From NCBI GenBank assembly GCA_903813345.2, contig CAIIXF020000004.1, positions 8,874,196 to 8,938,195 of the forward strand: DNA of 64,000 nt, written 5' to 3'. Below, piece after piece: positions 36,281-45,551 of this stretch. The first letter of the stretch is position 1; each line of letters opens with the position of its first letter. Below the pieces are notes generated by a model, which was given only the letters and a program-made list of their open reading frames with translations, was not told where the DNA came from and did no database searches. This DNA comes from Owenia fusiformis. Taxonomy: Eukaryota > Annelida > Polychaeta > Sabellida > Oweniidae. The position numbers and the translations under genes are program-made.

Positions 36281-36478
36281 CTGATCTGTGCGGTCACCAT
36301 ACTGTGACAACTCCAGGAGACAGCTCTCTTATGTGCCCTTGGTATCTGCGAGTCGTTTTGTCAAAGTTTCATAATCGTAGTGAAGGTTTTGCCGGATGGT
36401 GTCTCGACCCAATACCAAGAAATTTGTCAGAGTTTTCTCTCCCCGTGTCTGCATGGTATGAAGCAGGCTCTGACCATC
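36281..36478 (-). pseudogene. Exon 6 of the spectrin-repeat pseudogene
   Basis: 198 nt, phase 0-0, donor CAG/GTGAGA, acceptor TACAAATAGAG. It reads DGQSLLHTMQTRGEKTL, then GRDTIRQNLHYDYETL, then ESCLLELSQYGDRTDQ. This covers helix B through helix C of a repeat. One in-frame TAA lies just before ESCLLEL. Confidence 0.75.
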
Positions 36479-36893
36479 CTCTATTTGTACAGGAATATCC
36501 TTTTTGGAGAAATTATACTTTCATTTACTTACAGTCACTTTGTTTGCTTTTAGTTTTAGCTTTGAGCTTTAATAATCTGAGCAATTACGCCTGATAATTT
36601 TAAATGAGTTGCATTTTTCATTCTCCGTTGGCATTGAACTTGTAATATTTTGAATGTAAAATATATTAGAGAAATACATTTGTACTGTATAACTACGAGA
36701 GGGTTTTTAATAGCAAATAAGAAGACCTTCACTCGTACATATGAGAGAGAAATGTAACTTTGGATAATCTCTACAATTTCTTTTGAGACATCTGTTTATA
36801 AGGGTTGAGGGTTCAAGTATGTGGGAATACAATTTTTATGGAACACCCTGTGTATAATTTCGGCTTCATTCTGTAAAATATCCCAAAATTTAC

Positions 36894-37035
36894 CTTGAGT
36901 AATTGAGCTTGTGTGGTGTGCCTATCCCCCTCCAGGTTATTCAGTGGTTTCTCCATCTATTCATTCTGTGACATGGTCCAGTGCCTCTTGGTATATGTGG
37001 TTTGACAATACATTGTCACATTCCCTTAATAAATC
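36894..37035 (-). pseudogene. Exon 5 of the spectrin-repeat pseudogene
   Basis: 142 nt with acceptor CTCTCTTTAAG and donor CTCAAG/GTAAAT. It reads DLLRECDNVLSNH then YQEALDHVTE, followed by a TGA where spectrin helix A normally has Trp. After a one-base frame change it continues MEKPLNNLEGDRHTTQAQLL. The length suggests 141 or 144 nt before damage. Confidence 0.7.
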
Positions 37036-37349
37036 CTTAAAGAGAGATCAGATTAAAGAAATGAGATCAAATGGATATCCATTTGCAAGAACAAACACCC
37101 TGATTTACATATACATTTGTACACGATAGATTGCAGGGTCAATTAGTCCCCATGACAACTGATTTCCAAGACAACTGGTTGCCAAGAACCAACTCATCCC
37201 AAAGTCAATTGATCCCCAAGACAACTCATCCCTAAGACAATTGATCCTATAATCAACTCATCCTCAATGTTGGAAGTTTATTTTTGTACCAGTAATATTA
37301 AAATTACTCAATGTAACAGTGCATCATATAAAGTATCTGTAGATCATAC

Positions 37350-37493
37350 CTCCACTTTGTCGAGAAGCATGTGGTATCTCTCAACAACAAGGTTCTTCTC
37401 TCAGGTAAAATGAGGGTCACCACTCTGTGTCAGCAACTCTGAGAATTTCTCCCTCCTTCTGTCTACCAAACTTTTCTCACTCATAAGTGTCAG
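37350..37493 (-). pseudogene. Exon 4 of the spectrin-repeat pseudogene
   Basis: 144 nt, phase 0-0, donor GTGGAG/GTATGA. It reads MSEKSLVDRRREKFSELL then EKNLVVERYHMLLDKVE, with one TGA that a CGA-to-TGA change would explain. Amphipathic helical heptads run on both sides. Confidence 0.75.
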
Positions 37494-38285
37494 CTTCAAA
37501 AGATATATGCGAATTACTTGTGTTCTGTGAAAACATGATTCATAAAATTTTAGATTTGCATATTGATAAAGCTAGAGTAGCTTCCAAAATTCAAACGGTA
37601 ATATGACTCTAAAATGCTATTCTTAACTGTCAAATAAGCCCTGCCCCCCCCCCCTCTACAGCCAAAATCAAAATAGATGGTATCAAGTTTAATATATCAA
37701 TGGAAAGATCGACCAAACTTACATAATTATCATATATCTGATTCCTATAAATCAATGTCACAAATTGCTACATTGAATCAATTGAAGTGACTATGAAACT
37801 AGAAACATGGCAATTTGCCATATTTTCAGGATTTTAATTATCAGGCACCAGATAAGGCATTTTTAATCAAGTTGGTGCAAAATTCTCATTTCACAATTCA
37901 GACCAAAACTGGTAAAACTATGCCCATTTTTCATTATTTTTCTCATTTTTAAGTGGGTGCAAATGAATTTTTAGGAAGATGAAATAAAGCTGGTTTTAAA
38001 ATTCTCAGGTGGGTGCTATGCCTTCTTGCTTTAATGCTGAGCAGATAACTGTATGCATTGTATATGGCAGTGACTTGAACAAATATGTGGATAATGTCAG
38101 TGAGATGTGTATAAAATATGAGACTTTGTGATTTAATGTCACTTTGGGTGATTTAGCTCTAAGATTATGATTTTCTTCTTCCTTGTAGGACAGTAAGTTC
38201 TGAAATGAATACATAACAAAATATTTGGAAATTAAATATTAAAATTATTCATTGAAATAAAGATCCAGACTTTCATTGAACATAC

Positions 38286-38478
38286 CTGGACATTCTGTAA
38301 TTTAGCATGCACAGGTGATCTGTCCCCCTGTGTGAATGTATTGCTTCTAAGTTTGGCCTCGAGGTCATCTAGGCTCTGTTACAAAGCCTTGTATAGTCTT
38401 CCATAGCCCTCATGTTCAATCACAGCCTTTTCCTGTTTCATACACTGTTTCTTACAGCTACTAACTAGTGCATGGTAC
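38286..38478 (-). pseudogene. Exon 3 of the spectrin-repeat pseudogene
   Basis: 193 nt, with acceptor CCTATCTGTAG and donor GTCCAG/GTATGT. It completes an Arg codon split with exon 2, then reads YHALVSSCKKQCMKQEKAVI and later QSLDDLEAKLRSNTF. One in-frame TAA (a Gln codon by context) falls in the helix that ends in LDDLEAKL. Confidence 0.75.
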
Positions 38479-38702
38479 CTACAGATAGGACAATAAAGTG
38501 TTACTCATTGTGTTTGAGGAATGACATGTTTTTATGATGACTAAGACCCAGTTGCATGTAGTTTTGTGAGGGTTTGAAGCTAGTTGTCTTTAAATGCACT
38601 CCATATTCATCAAAAAAGTGAGAATATAAAACAAGAATTATGTAGTAATATTGTGTTAATATTGCAATTTTACACATTTTTATATCCAAAATATTAATAA
38701 CA

Positions 38703-39191
38703 CACTGGTGATCCACTCGATTACGATGGTTACCGAAAAGGTTCGTTTCGGTAACAAAATGTTGGAACGTCGAAGGTATGATATTTCTTTTTTCCTAATT
38801 TCACGCGTTGTAGGCAGAATCCCCACGACATTTTTTCACACAAACGTGTATCATGTTTTAGAAAAGGTACATGTTTGTGAAAAAATAGCTCGGAAGACAA
38901 CAGAATCGTCGATTTAATTCCTCACTTTAGTTACAGAAATGATATTCGTTAAAAGTGCACATCTTAACTGTTTTTCAAAATATTGTTTCTGTAACTTAAG
39001 TGAGGAATTAAAATGACGATTCAGTTGTCTTCTGAACTACTTGTTCGCAAATATGTACATTTTCTTAAACATATGTGATAGATATATGTTGTCGGTTTGT
39101 GATAAAAATGTTGTGGTAATTCTGCCTATAATGTGTGAAATAAGGAAAAAAGAAAAATCGTACCTTGGACATTCGGAGTGGGTTACCAGTG
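38703..39191. mobile_element. 489-bp foldback element with ATAACA target duplication
   Basis: The ends CACTGGTGATCCACTC and GAGTGGGTTACCAGTG are inverted repeats and are flanked on both sides by ATAACA. The arms stay complementary for about 200 bp each (CTAATTTCACGCGTTGTAGG and its worn complement; TTAATTCCTCACTTTAGTTA and its complement at the centre). The element lies in the intron between exons 2 and 3 of the spectrin-repeat pseudogene. Confidence 0.8.
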
Positions 39192-39213
39192 ATAACAGAT
39201 CTTTGTAAAATAC

Positions 39214-39338
39214 CTGGAAATTATCTGTGAGGCAAGGTTGGCTACTCTGGTGTTAGATGTGCTTACTGATAGGCTCCACCCATTCTCACTCAAAGAGTCA
39301 AGCTCTGATCCATACACTATCATCTCTCTTGATGCAGT
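39214..39338 (-). pseudogene. Exon 2 of the spectrin-repeat pseudogene
   Basis: 125 nt, strong acceptor TTTTATTTCCAG, donor TTTCCAG/GTATTT, entry phase 0 and exit with two bases. It reads TASREMIVYGSELDSLSENG then NTRVANLASQIIS with no stop, the only undamaged exon of the six. Confidence 0.75.
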
Positions 39339-40968
39339 CTGGAAATAAAACATTATACATCTTGTTTGGACCTCTAATGAAAAAAATAATTGATCCTAAT
39401 TGAACAACAAGTGTTTAAAGCTTTGGTAAAGACTAGTTAAGTGTTTCAGGATGATGTCATAACATGTCATGTCAGGGATTATTTTGACAAAACTTATATT
39501 ATCACAAAAAGAATGTCATTGCTGGCTAATTAAAGTAATTCTTATATAAACTACAATCAAAATTGAACAGAGGGGGGGGGGGGGTGAATGGATGGGGGAG
39601 TAATATGTCTAAACCTAAACCAGAAAACTGTGCTCATTGTGAAAATATCATTGCTCATTGTGAAAGTGAAGCTACTTTTGTTCTGATATTTCTTACATCA
39701 AATGGCAGCTATCTTGTTTTTCCCCCTTCAAATTAAACTGGCGGGAAATTCAAAATTTGAAAAATAATTAAATATACTTATCACATACATTTAACTGAGG
39801 GACCAAAAGGGCATATATCCAGACTCATCCTTTCCACAAATTTGTGAGTTGATAATTAAACTCGGTAACTCAGGAACACTTGATAACCCCCCCCCCCGCT
39901 TGAAAAATAATGCTGGGGAGATCACTGAATGCCTTAGAGTATATTTGCATAATTAATCTCAGTGGGTGGCACTCAGGTGGGTGCAAAAACTCTCATTTTC
40001 ACAATTTAGACAAAAATTGGTGAGATATGCCAATGATTTTTTTCATTTTTATGTGGGTGCAAACTGATTTTCAGGTGGGTGCAAGCATATTTTCAGGTGG
40101 TTGCTGCGCCCATCTTGCTTTATGCTGGGGAGATCACTGCCAGTTGCATCTAATTAAATGAACCTATTGACATATTGATTGTGATTTAACATTAAAATTG
40201 TGACACTTAAAAGAGTAAATGAATTTTTAATCTTTAAAGGTTTTTCAACATTGTGTAAATGGGGATTTAGCTTGAGCTTTTTCAGATGATTTAATTGAAG
40301 CTAGCTATATTGATAGAAAATAACATATAGAATTCAAAGAACTTATAACTGATACTTTTCGTTATTAATGAGTGGAATTAAGTAATTTGCAACTTTACTC
40401 TGTTACTGTTTGTAATGGCCGATTTTTTTAAGGCACTTTTTTATTTAATTTTGCACCACTGTAATAATACTGTCACCACCCATTAATTTTCATTCAAAAT
40501 TTTACCGCTCACTTTTGAAAAATTAGGGAGAACACTGAATATGCTATTAAATAGAAGAAACTGTGGTCTTTAATTAATGGTTACAAATGCAGATCAATTA
40601 AAAACATGACTTAAAATAACATGACTTTATGGAAACCATCTGATTTATAAAAAAATCAACATCACATTTAACAGCTCTCTCCATTTTTTAGTTTTAAAAG
40701 ATGTACTGAATAGTGTTGAGTTGCCAAGCTGAGAACATCTTCCCAAAAATCTCTGCAACCTTATGCAGTCATCATTTCCATATCATCATTGCACACAAAT
40801 ATCTTTCTAACAATACATTCAAAAGAAAGGTGGACACATCAAGGACTAAGGCACACCCAAAGAGTACATTAAATCAACATAAAGGTTGTGATTATTAAGA
40901 ATCATGGCTTATGAAAACTCTTGGAAATGTTGGAAAATTCAGAATGAATATATATTTTTAATACTCAC
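39339..40968. other. Intron of the spectrin-repeat pseudogene
   Basis: AT-rich, with homopolymer runs (poly-G at 39572, poly-C at 39888) and repeated phrases of the GGTGGGTGCAAA type at 39960-40110. Similar GGTGGGTGC phrases occur at 37950-38015 in another intron, so both introns received copies of the same small repeat. Confidence 0.45.
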
Positions 40969-41030
40969 ATAATAGTACATTTCCTCTTCTTAAACACCAG
41001 GACATCGCATCTCAGACATACATTCATCTT
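40969..41030 (-). pseudogene. Exon 1 (most 5' seen) of the spectrin-repeat pseudogene
   Basis: 62 nt between acceptor GTACTTTCAG and donor TATTAT/GTGAGT. The phase fits exon 2. It reads DECMSEMRCPGV, a TAA, then EEEMYYY. It is short, so this is the least certain member. About 60-140 bases upstream a frame reading RIASKYQAYILKLSKSC looks spectrin-like but lacks a clear donor. Confidence 0.5.
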
Positions 41031-41374
41031 CTGAAAGTACAAAATGGGGTTCATAATTTAGATCTAAAACATTTGAGCAGCTCTTGCTAAGTTTGAGTAT
41101 GTATGCTTGGTATTTTGATGCAATCCTCAATGGATTCACATGTTTCTCTCTATTAATCCATTCATTTGTTGAAATTAACAGATCTCTAAAAAACTCAAAT
41201 TATTATACTAGATTCCTCTTTTAAACTCAAAAAGTAGAAAACAGCAATTGTGAATAATTCCAAATGAAGTAGGATTATTTCAATCAATATTCCAACATAT
41301 GAACTCTCACATAGAGAGACTGATTGAGAGAGTGAATGAGTTACTGAACTTCTGATTGAGAGTGAGATAATGAC

Positions 41375-41465
41375 TAAGGAAGTAAGTGACTTACTAAGTG
41401 ACTGAGTAAGTGGCTTGCTGGCTTGCTGGGTGGCTGGATGGCTGGCTTGCTGGGTGGCTGGCTGA
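41375..41465. repeat. Low-complexity GAGTAAGTGACT / GGCTTGCTG tract
   Basis: Irregular short tandem units turn from ACTAAGTGACTGAGTAAGTG into GGCTTGCTGGGTGGCTGGAT repeats. It is a simple-sequence tract without coding potential. Confidence 0.7.
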
Positions 41466-41794
41466 TCAACTCCACATTATGGAGATAAGCTTAAACATAA
41501 GTTAAGACATAAGTTAAGACAAGAGATCTCTTAGGGAACTCGACAATACTGATTCTGATTGACATTTTTACTTGAACTTTTGGACAGCCCGTCCGTGGTC
41601 CTGTCCCCAAAAATAAGAAATCAGGAGACCATTGTGCAATAATATTTGGAAAAGTATATTGATATTGTACATGAATGACATTTGGATATTTCAGATTATT
41701 TAGTTTTTTTTGTGCAATAACCCTGTGCCCTCTTATAATGAATTTCAGCCATGTTACAATGTATCTTTTTGAAAATACTATGGCAGAGAAGCAC

Positions 41795-43215
41795 ACATGC
41801 TATCTATTGCAAGACTTATGCCTAGCACAACTGTCACCATGTTATTAAGTGTTCTTAAGTTTCGCAAGGATCTTGCCATGGTCGTGGTGGTATTATCGTG
41901 AAAGCCTGGTATAACCGTGACAATGCTATATTATATTGCAAGGCCTGTCATGACTGTGGTAATGTTTAAGCCTGATATGACAGTCGCAATGGTTGCAAGG
42001 CCTGTCACGACCGTGGTAATGTTAAAGCACAATATGACTGTGACAATGGTTATATAAAATAGCATTTAGTAGCATTGCAAATTTCATAGAATGATTAACT
42101 ACCTTAAATATGTGAATCTAGACTTCTATACATGAACATGGTACTCACGTACATCGATACATAAAATTTTAGAATCATTTAACTCATAATTCATTTCCGA
42201 ACACTATAATTTTAATCTCATTCAAGAACGAGAAACATTGTCACAGTCATATCAGGCCTTATTTATAAGCACTGTCGCGGTCATATCAGGGTTTAACATT
42301 ACCACGGTCATGACACTGGCCTTGCAATATAATATTACATTGTCAAGGTTATACCAGGCTTTCACGATAACACTACCACGGTCATGGCAGGATCATTGTG
42401 CAACATAAAAACACATGCTATCTATTGCAAGACTTATGCCTGGCACAACCGTCGACATGTTATTAAGTGTTTTTAGGTTTCGCAAGGATCCTGCCATGAC
42501 CGTGGTATTGTTATCGTGAAAGCCTGGTATAACCGTGCCAATGCTATATTATATTGCAAGGCCTGTCATGACCGTGGTAATGTTAAAGCCTGATATAACT
42601 GTGACAATGTTCACGTTCTTGAATGAGATTAGAATTATAGTTTGTGGAAATGAATTATGAGTTAAAGTAGTAGTAGTATCCTAGATTTACATATTTAAGG
42701 TAGATAAATGATGACGTTTTCGATTACAGTATTCTCATGCTACTAAATGTCACTAATATAACCATTGTCACGGTCATATTGTGCTTTAACATTACCACAG
42801 TCATGACAGGCCTTGCAACCATTGTCATGGTCATATCAGGCTTTAACATTATGATGGTCATGACAGGCCTTGTAACCATTGTCACCGTCATATCAGGCTT
42901 TAACATTACCACGGTCATGTCAGGCCTTGCAATATAGTATAGTATTGTCACGGTCATATCAGGCTTTAACATTACCACGGTCATGACAGACCATGCGATA
43001 TAATATAGCATTGTCACTGTTATACGAGGCTATCACAATAACACTTCCACGGTCATGGCAGGATCCTTGCGAAACTTAAAATTACTTAATAACATGGTGA
43101 CGGTTGTGCCAGGCATAGGTCTTGCAACAGATAGGGTCTCCATAAAAATACTTGATAACATGGTGACGATTGTGCCAGTCATACATGTAAGTCTTGTAGA
43201 TAGGGTCTCGAGAAG
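41795..43215. repeat. Two head-to-head copies of a minisatellite-bearing foldback unit
   Basis: The basic motif TATGACCGTGACAATG / CATGACCGTGGTAATGTT recurs about every 55-60 bp. It runs forward at 41808-42058, reversed at 42237-42412, forward at 42413-42612 and reversed at 42750-43200. The unique spacers (42060-42235 and 42613-42745) are also reverse complements of each other (AACTCATAATTCATTTCC and its complement). The block is therefore one foldback unit duplicated in inverted orientation, sharing TGCTATCTATTGCAAGACTT ends. Confidence 0.85.
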
Positions 43216-43528
43216 CATCAACATATAAGAGGTCACACACTTTATTAGCCAAACTAGAACTAATTCAAGATAAACGAAAGTCATTTATGTACAATAGGAA
43301 TAGGCCTATGGCAGTGAAATTTTTTGAAAATCAAAATCAATGGGCGATAATTCATCATACTCACTTTACGGGAAAATTACAAGTTTTATGTTGAATTTAT
43401 CAGAAAAAACCATTACCCTGTTTGATCCTCGCTTAGTCTTGTTCACTTTGAGCAACTTCTTACCTTCAGATCGGCTATATTGATTACAAACTAACGGTAC
43501 AAAACTTCCAGAAAGATATTTCGGCAAA

Positions 43529-43602
43529 ATAGCACGGTTTAAGAGCGCTCTGATTGGTTGGATTTGTAGCACGGGTTAGGAGCGCCTCTATCGGTTGGAC
43601 TT
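43529..43602 (+). repeat. 37-bp tandem duplication with CCAAT-box core
   Basis: Two copies of AGCACGGKTTARGAGCGC followed by a GATTGGTTGGA-type sequence. The first copy holds TGATTGGTT, the complement of the CCAAT element AACCAATCA. Here it looks like part of the repeat whose inverted end lies near 45015-45115. Confidence 0.55.
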
Positions 43603-43700
43603 CGAACTACATTCCAGCACGGGTGTGAAAGCCCAACTGTTTTGGGCTACCCAAGTGTTCTGTCTCTTGCCCAACTGTTCTGACAACCTAAGTGTTCCGA
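43603..43700 (+). repeat. Left arm of an inverted repeat flanking the second foldback copy
   Basis: AGCACGGGTGTGAAAGC, GGGCTACCCAAGTGTTC and CCAAGTGTTCCGA-type phrases recur as reverse complements at 45015-45115. The two arms enclose about 1.3 kb that includes the 43992-44864 element, a nested arrangement. Confidence 0.6.
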
Positions 43701-43991
43701 GTTCACATATATTTTATAATATCTTAAAATTCACAAAAAGTTAAAAGTGCCACACGATTAAGAAAGAGAGCCAGAAAATGTCAAAAAATTGTCCATTATT
43801 AGAAATACGCACCCATTTTTTTCAAAAGGACAATTTTCCTGAACAAGTTGATACATACTTAGTATTCCTGAAACTGAGACCCAGTCTACATATATCGATA
43901 TATTCTGTCCAAATATCCTATTGCTCAGGAGTGTTCCATGGTGCAAAGGTCGAACACCCGGGGATTTGACACTCCTCAATGGGTGCCCTGT

Positions 43992-44864
43992 TACACTCCC
44001 CTCCATAAGTTAGGCAACATTAGCTCCCCCATTGAACTACGTGTTAAAAGCCTCTTTACCTTTGAATTTTTATTTACTTAACCTACCATGAAAATACTTA
44101 TACTATTAACGGAAACGTAATTTGACTTTATTTCCAATACCTCAACATTTTCTCAATTTTTTCCCTCAATTACAATAAGTTGAAAATTGATGATAAATTT
44201 GATGAATTTTGAAAATCGACATTCCCATGTTAACCAATGGGAAATGATAGGTTTGCCGCAAGTCATATGACAGAATATCCATCCATCCGAGTCCTTGCAA
44301 AAAATACGAATAAGGCAGGCAATTGAATTAGTGTTAACTTTATTTAACAAAAATATGTTTCTTCAGGTTCAACAAAGTTATAGGGCTTTAAAGTCAAAAT
44401 AGTTTTTCAAAAAACCTTTCCCATTGAAATAACTCAGGAGGCGAAAAATTATTTTCAAAAATGACTTTGAAGCGCTGTAACTTTAGTATTCATCAAATAA
44501 ACTAAACACTTAGTGTACAAAAAAGTTAGACAATTCAATTTTCTATATAATTTTTTTTTGCTGAATCTTTTACTGAAAATATATCCTGATTTCTGATTTG
44601 CCCGAACCCTCCATTTCCCATTGAATTACATGGGAATGACGATTTTCAAAAATTCATTAAATTTATCATCAATTTTCGACCTATTCTAATTGAGGAAAAA
44701 ATTGAGAAATTTTGGAGGTATTGAAAATAAGGTCAAGTTACGTTTCCATTAATATTATAAGTTATCTCATCGCCGGTTAAGTAAATAAAATTCAAACCTA
44801 AAGAGGCTTTAACACGTAGTTCAATGGGGGAGCTAAGGTTGCCAAACTTATAGAGGGGAGTGTA
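43992..44864. mobile_element. 880-bp foldback element, second full copy (inverted)
   Basis: The ends TACACTCC and GGAGTGTA and the AGCTCCCCCATTGA / ACGTGTTAAA blocks are as in 6613-7492, but the sequence runs in reverse (ATCCATCCGAGTCCTTGC here lies in the first half). The whole length is an imperfect palindrome. The short open frames within are fragments of the arms and share their sequence with the frame at 7101-7313. Confidence 0.85.
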
Positions 44865-45014
44865 GTTATATATAAAAAAAAGGAAAATCTTTTGTACATG
44901 AGACAGCCACATTATAAGTGATTTGATTAACTTAATTTCAACAGTCATCTCTGTAGAAATCTAAAATTGGATTAGAAATTGAAAAATCACCATATCGAGT
45001 GTATTTGCTAAAAT

Positions 45015-45115
45015 AAGTAAACCCAGAATACTTGGGTCAATTCAGAATATTTCGGCAGGAGTCGGAATACTTGGGTAGCCCGGAACACTTGGAGCTTCAC
45101 ACACGGGTTTGATCT
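45015..45115 (-). repeat. Right arm of the inverted repeat at 43603-43700
   Basis: In reverse complement it reads CCGTGTGTGAAGC, CCAAGTGTTCCGGGC, TACCCAAGTATTCC, matching the left arm with moderate divergence. The array of CACGTG palindromes begins directly after it. Confidence 0.6.
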
Positions 45116-45260
45116 GAGGCCCAGGGTTTGATCGAACCTCAAACATGGCTAAATTCTAGCACGGGTTTGATCAACCTCAAACACGTGCTAAACTTAAGCA
45201 CGGGTTTGATCAATCTCAAACACGTGCTAAACTTTAGCACGTGTTTGATGTGTATCCGGC
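45116..45260. repeat. E-box-rich palindromic array upstream of GPCR B
   Basis: About three ~40-bp units alternate TCAAACACGTGCTAAA with its reverse complement forms (TTAGCACGTGTTTGA, TAAGCACGGGTTTGATC). They contain three perfect CACGTG hexamers (45182-45187, 45221-45226, 45238-45243). Each unit is itself nearly palindromic. The last hexamer lies about 310 bp before the GPCR B start codon, so a regulatory role is possible but unproven. Confidence 0.7.
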
Positions 45261-45480
45261 ATCGAGTGCTTCTGTACAGACCTACCGAAAGGAATTTATG
45301 CAAGAAAAGTAAGCGGAAACATTTTGATTCTGCGCAAGTTTAAGAAAGTCAATGGACTGGATAAAACATAGAAAAGTTATTTAAAAGCGGGGGACAAGCA
45401 CTTCATTAACATGGAACGTTCTTAGAGGTAAAAGCAAAATCATGTGTGACATATCTCTACGTTTTACGCCATTTTCCCAT

Positions 45481-45499
45481 TATATAAAATATAAAAAAG
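45481..45499 (+). promoter_or_regulatory. TATA box candidates for GPCR B
   Basis: Overlapping TATATAAA and TATAAAAAAG lie 53-71 bp before the ATG. Initiation about 30 bp downstream gives a 5' UTR of only some 30-40 nt, much shorter than that proposed for GPCR A. Confidence 0.4.
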
Positions 45500-45551
45500 C
45501 ATACAGAGGTTCGAGAAACATTTGCAATCTGAAATAAATGTAATCATTAAA

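Larger units (their letters stand above)
36281..41030 (-). pseudogene. Decayed spectrin-repeat (nesprin-like) gene segment, six exons
   Basis: Six minus-strand exons, 5' to 3' at 40969-41030, 39214-39338, 38286-38478, 37350-37493, 36894-37035 and 36281-36478, are all bounded by AG/GT with matching phases and give about 287 codons. The protein has spectrin-repeat heptads. Phrases such as DGQSLLHTMQTRGEK followed by ESCLLELSQYGD resemble the helix B-C pattern of nesprin (SYNE) repeats, which link the nucleus to the cytoskeleton. Five exons have one in-frame stop each and one has a frameshift, while splice sites remain good. Retained introns rule out a retrocopy. The introns hold a foldback element (38703-39191) and mariner ends (36823-36853). 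It may be a partial gene duplicate or a dying host gene. Nesprin identity is an inference; the spectrin fold is firmer. Confidence 0.75.

Noticed and set aside
42724-43017. 97-codon minus-strand ORF rich in MTVVMLKPDM
   Set aside because: It is a by-product of the CCGTGACAATG minisatellite; the frame is not kept in the sister blocks.
43366-43572. Minus-strand frame resembling a mitochondrial presequence (RALLNRAILPKYLSGSF) with a GTAAGA donor
   Set aside because: It begins with GTG, has no in-frame ATG, and its start overlaps a 37-bp tandem repeat.
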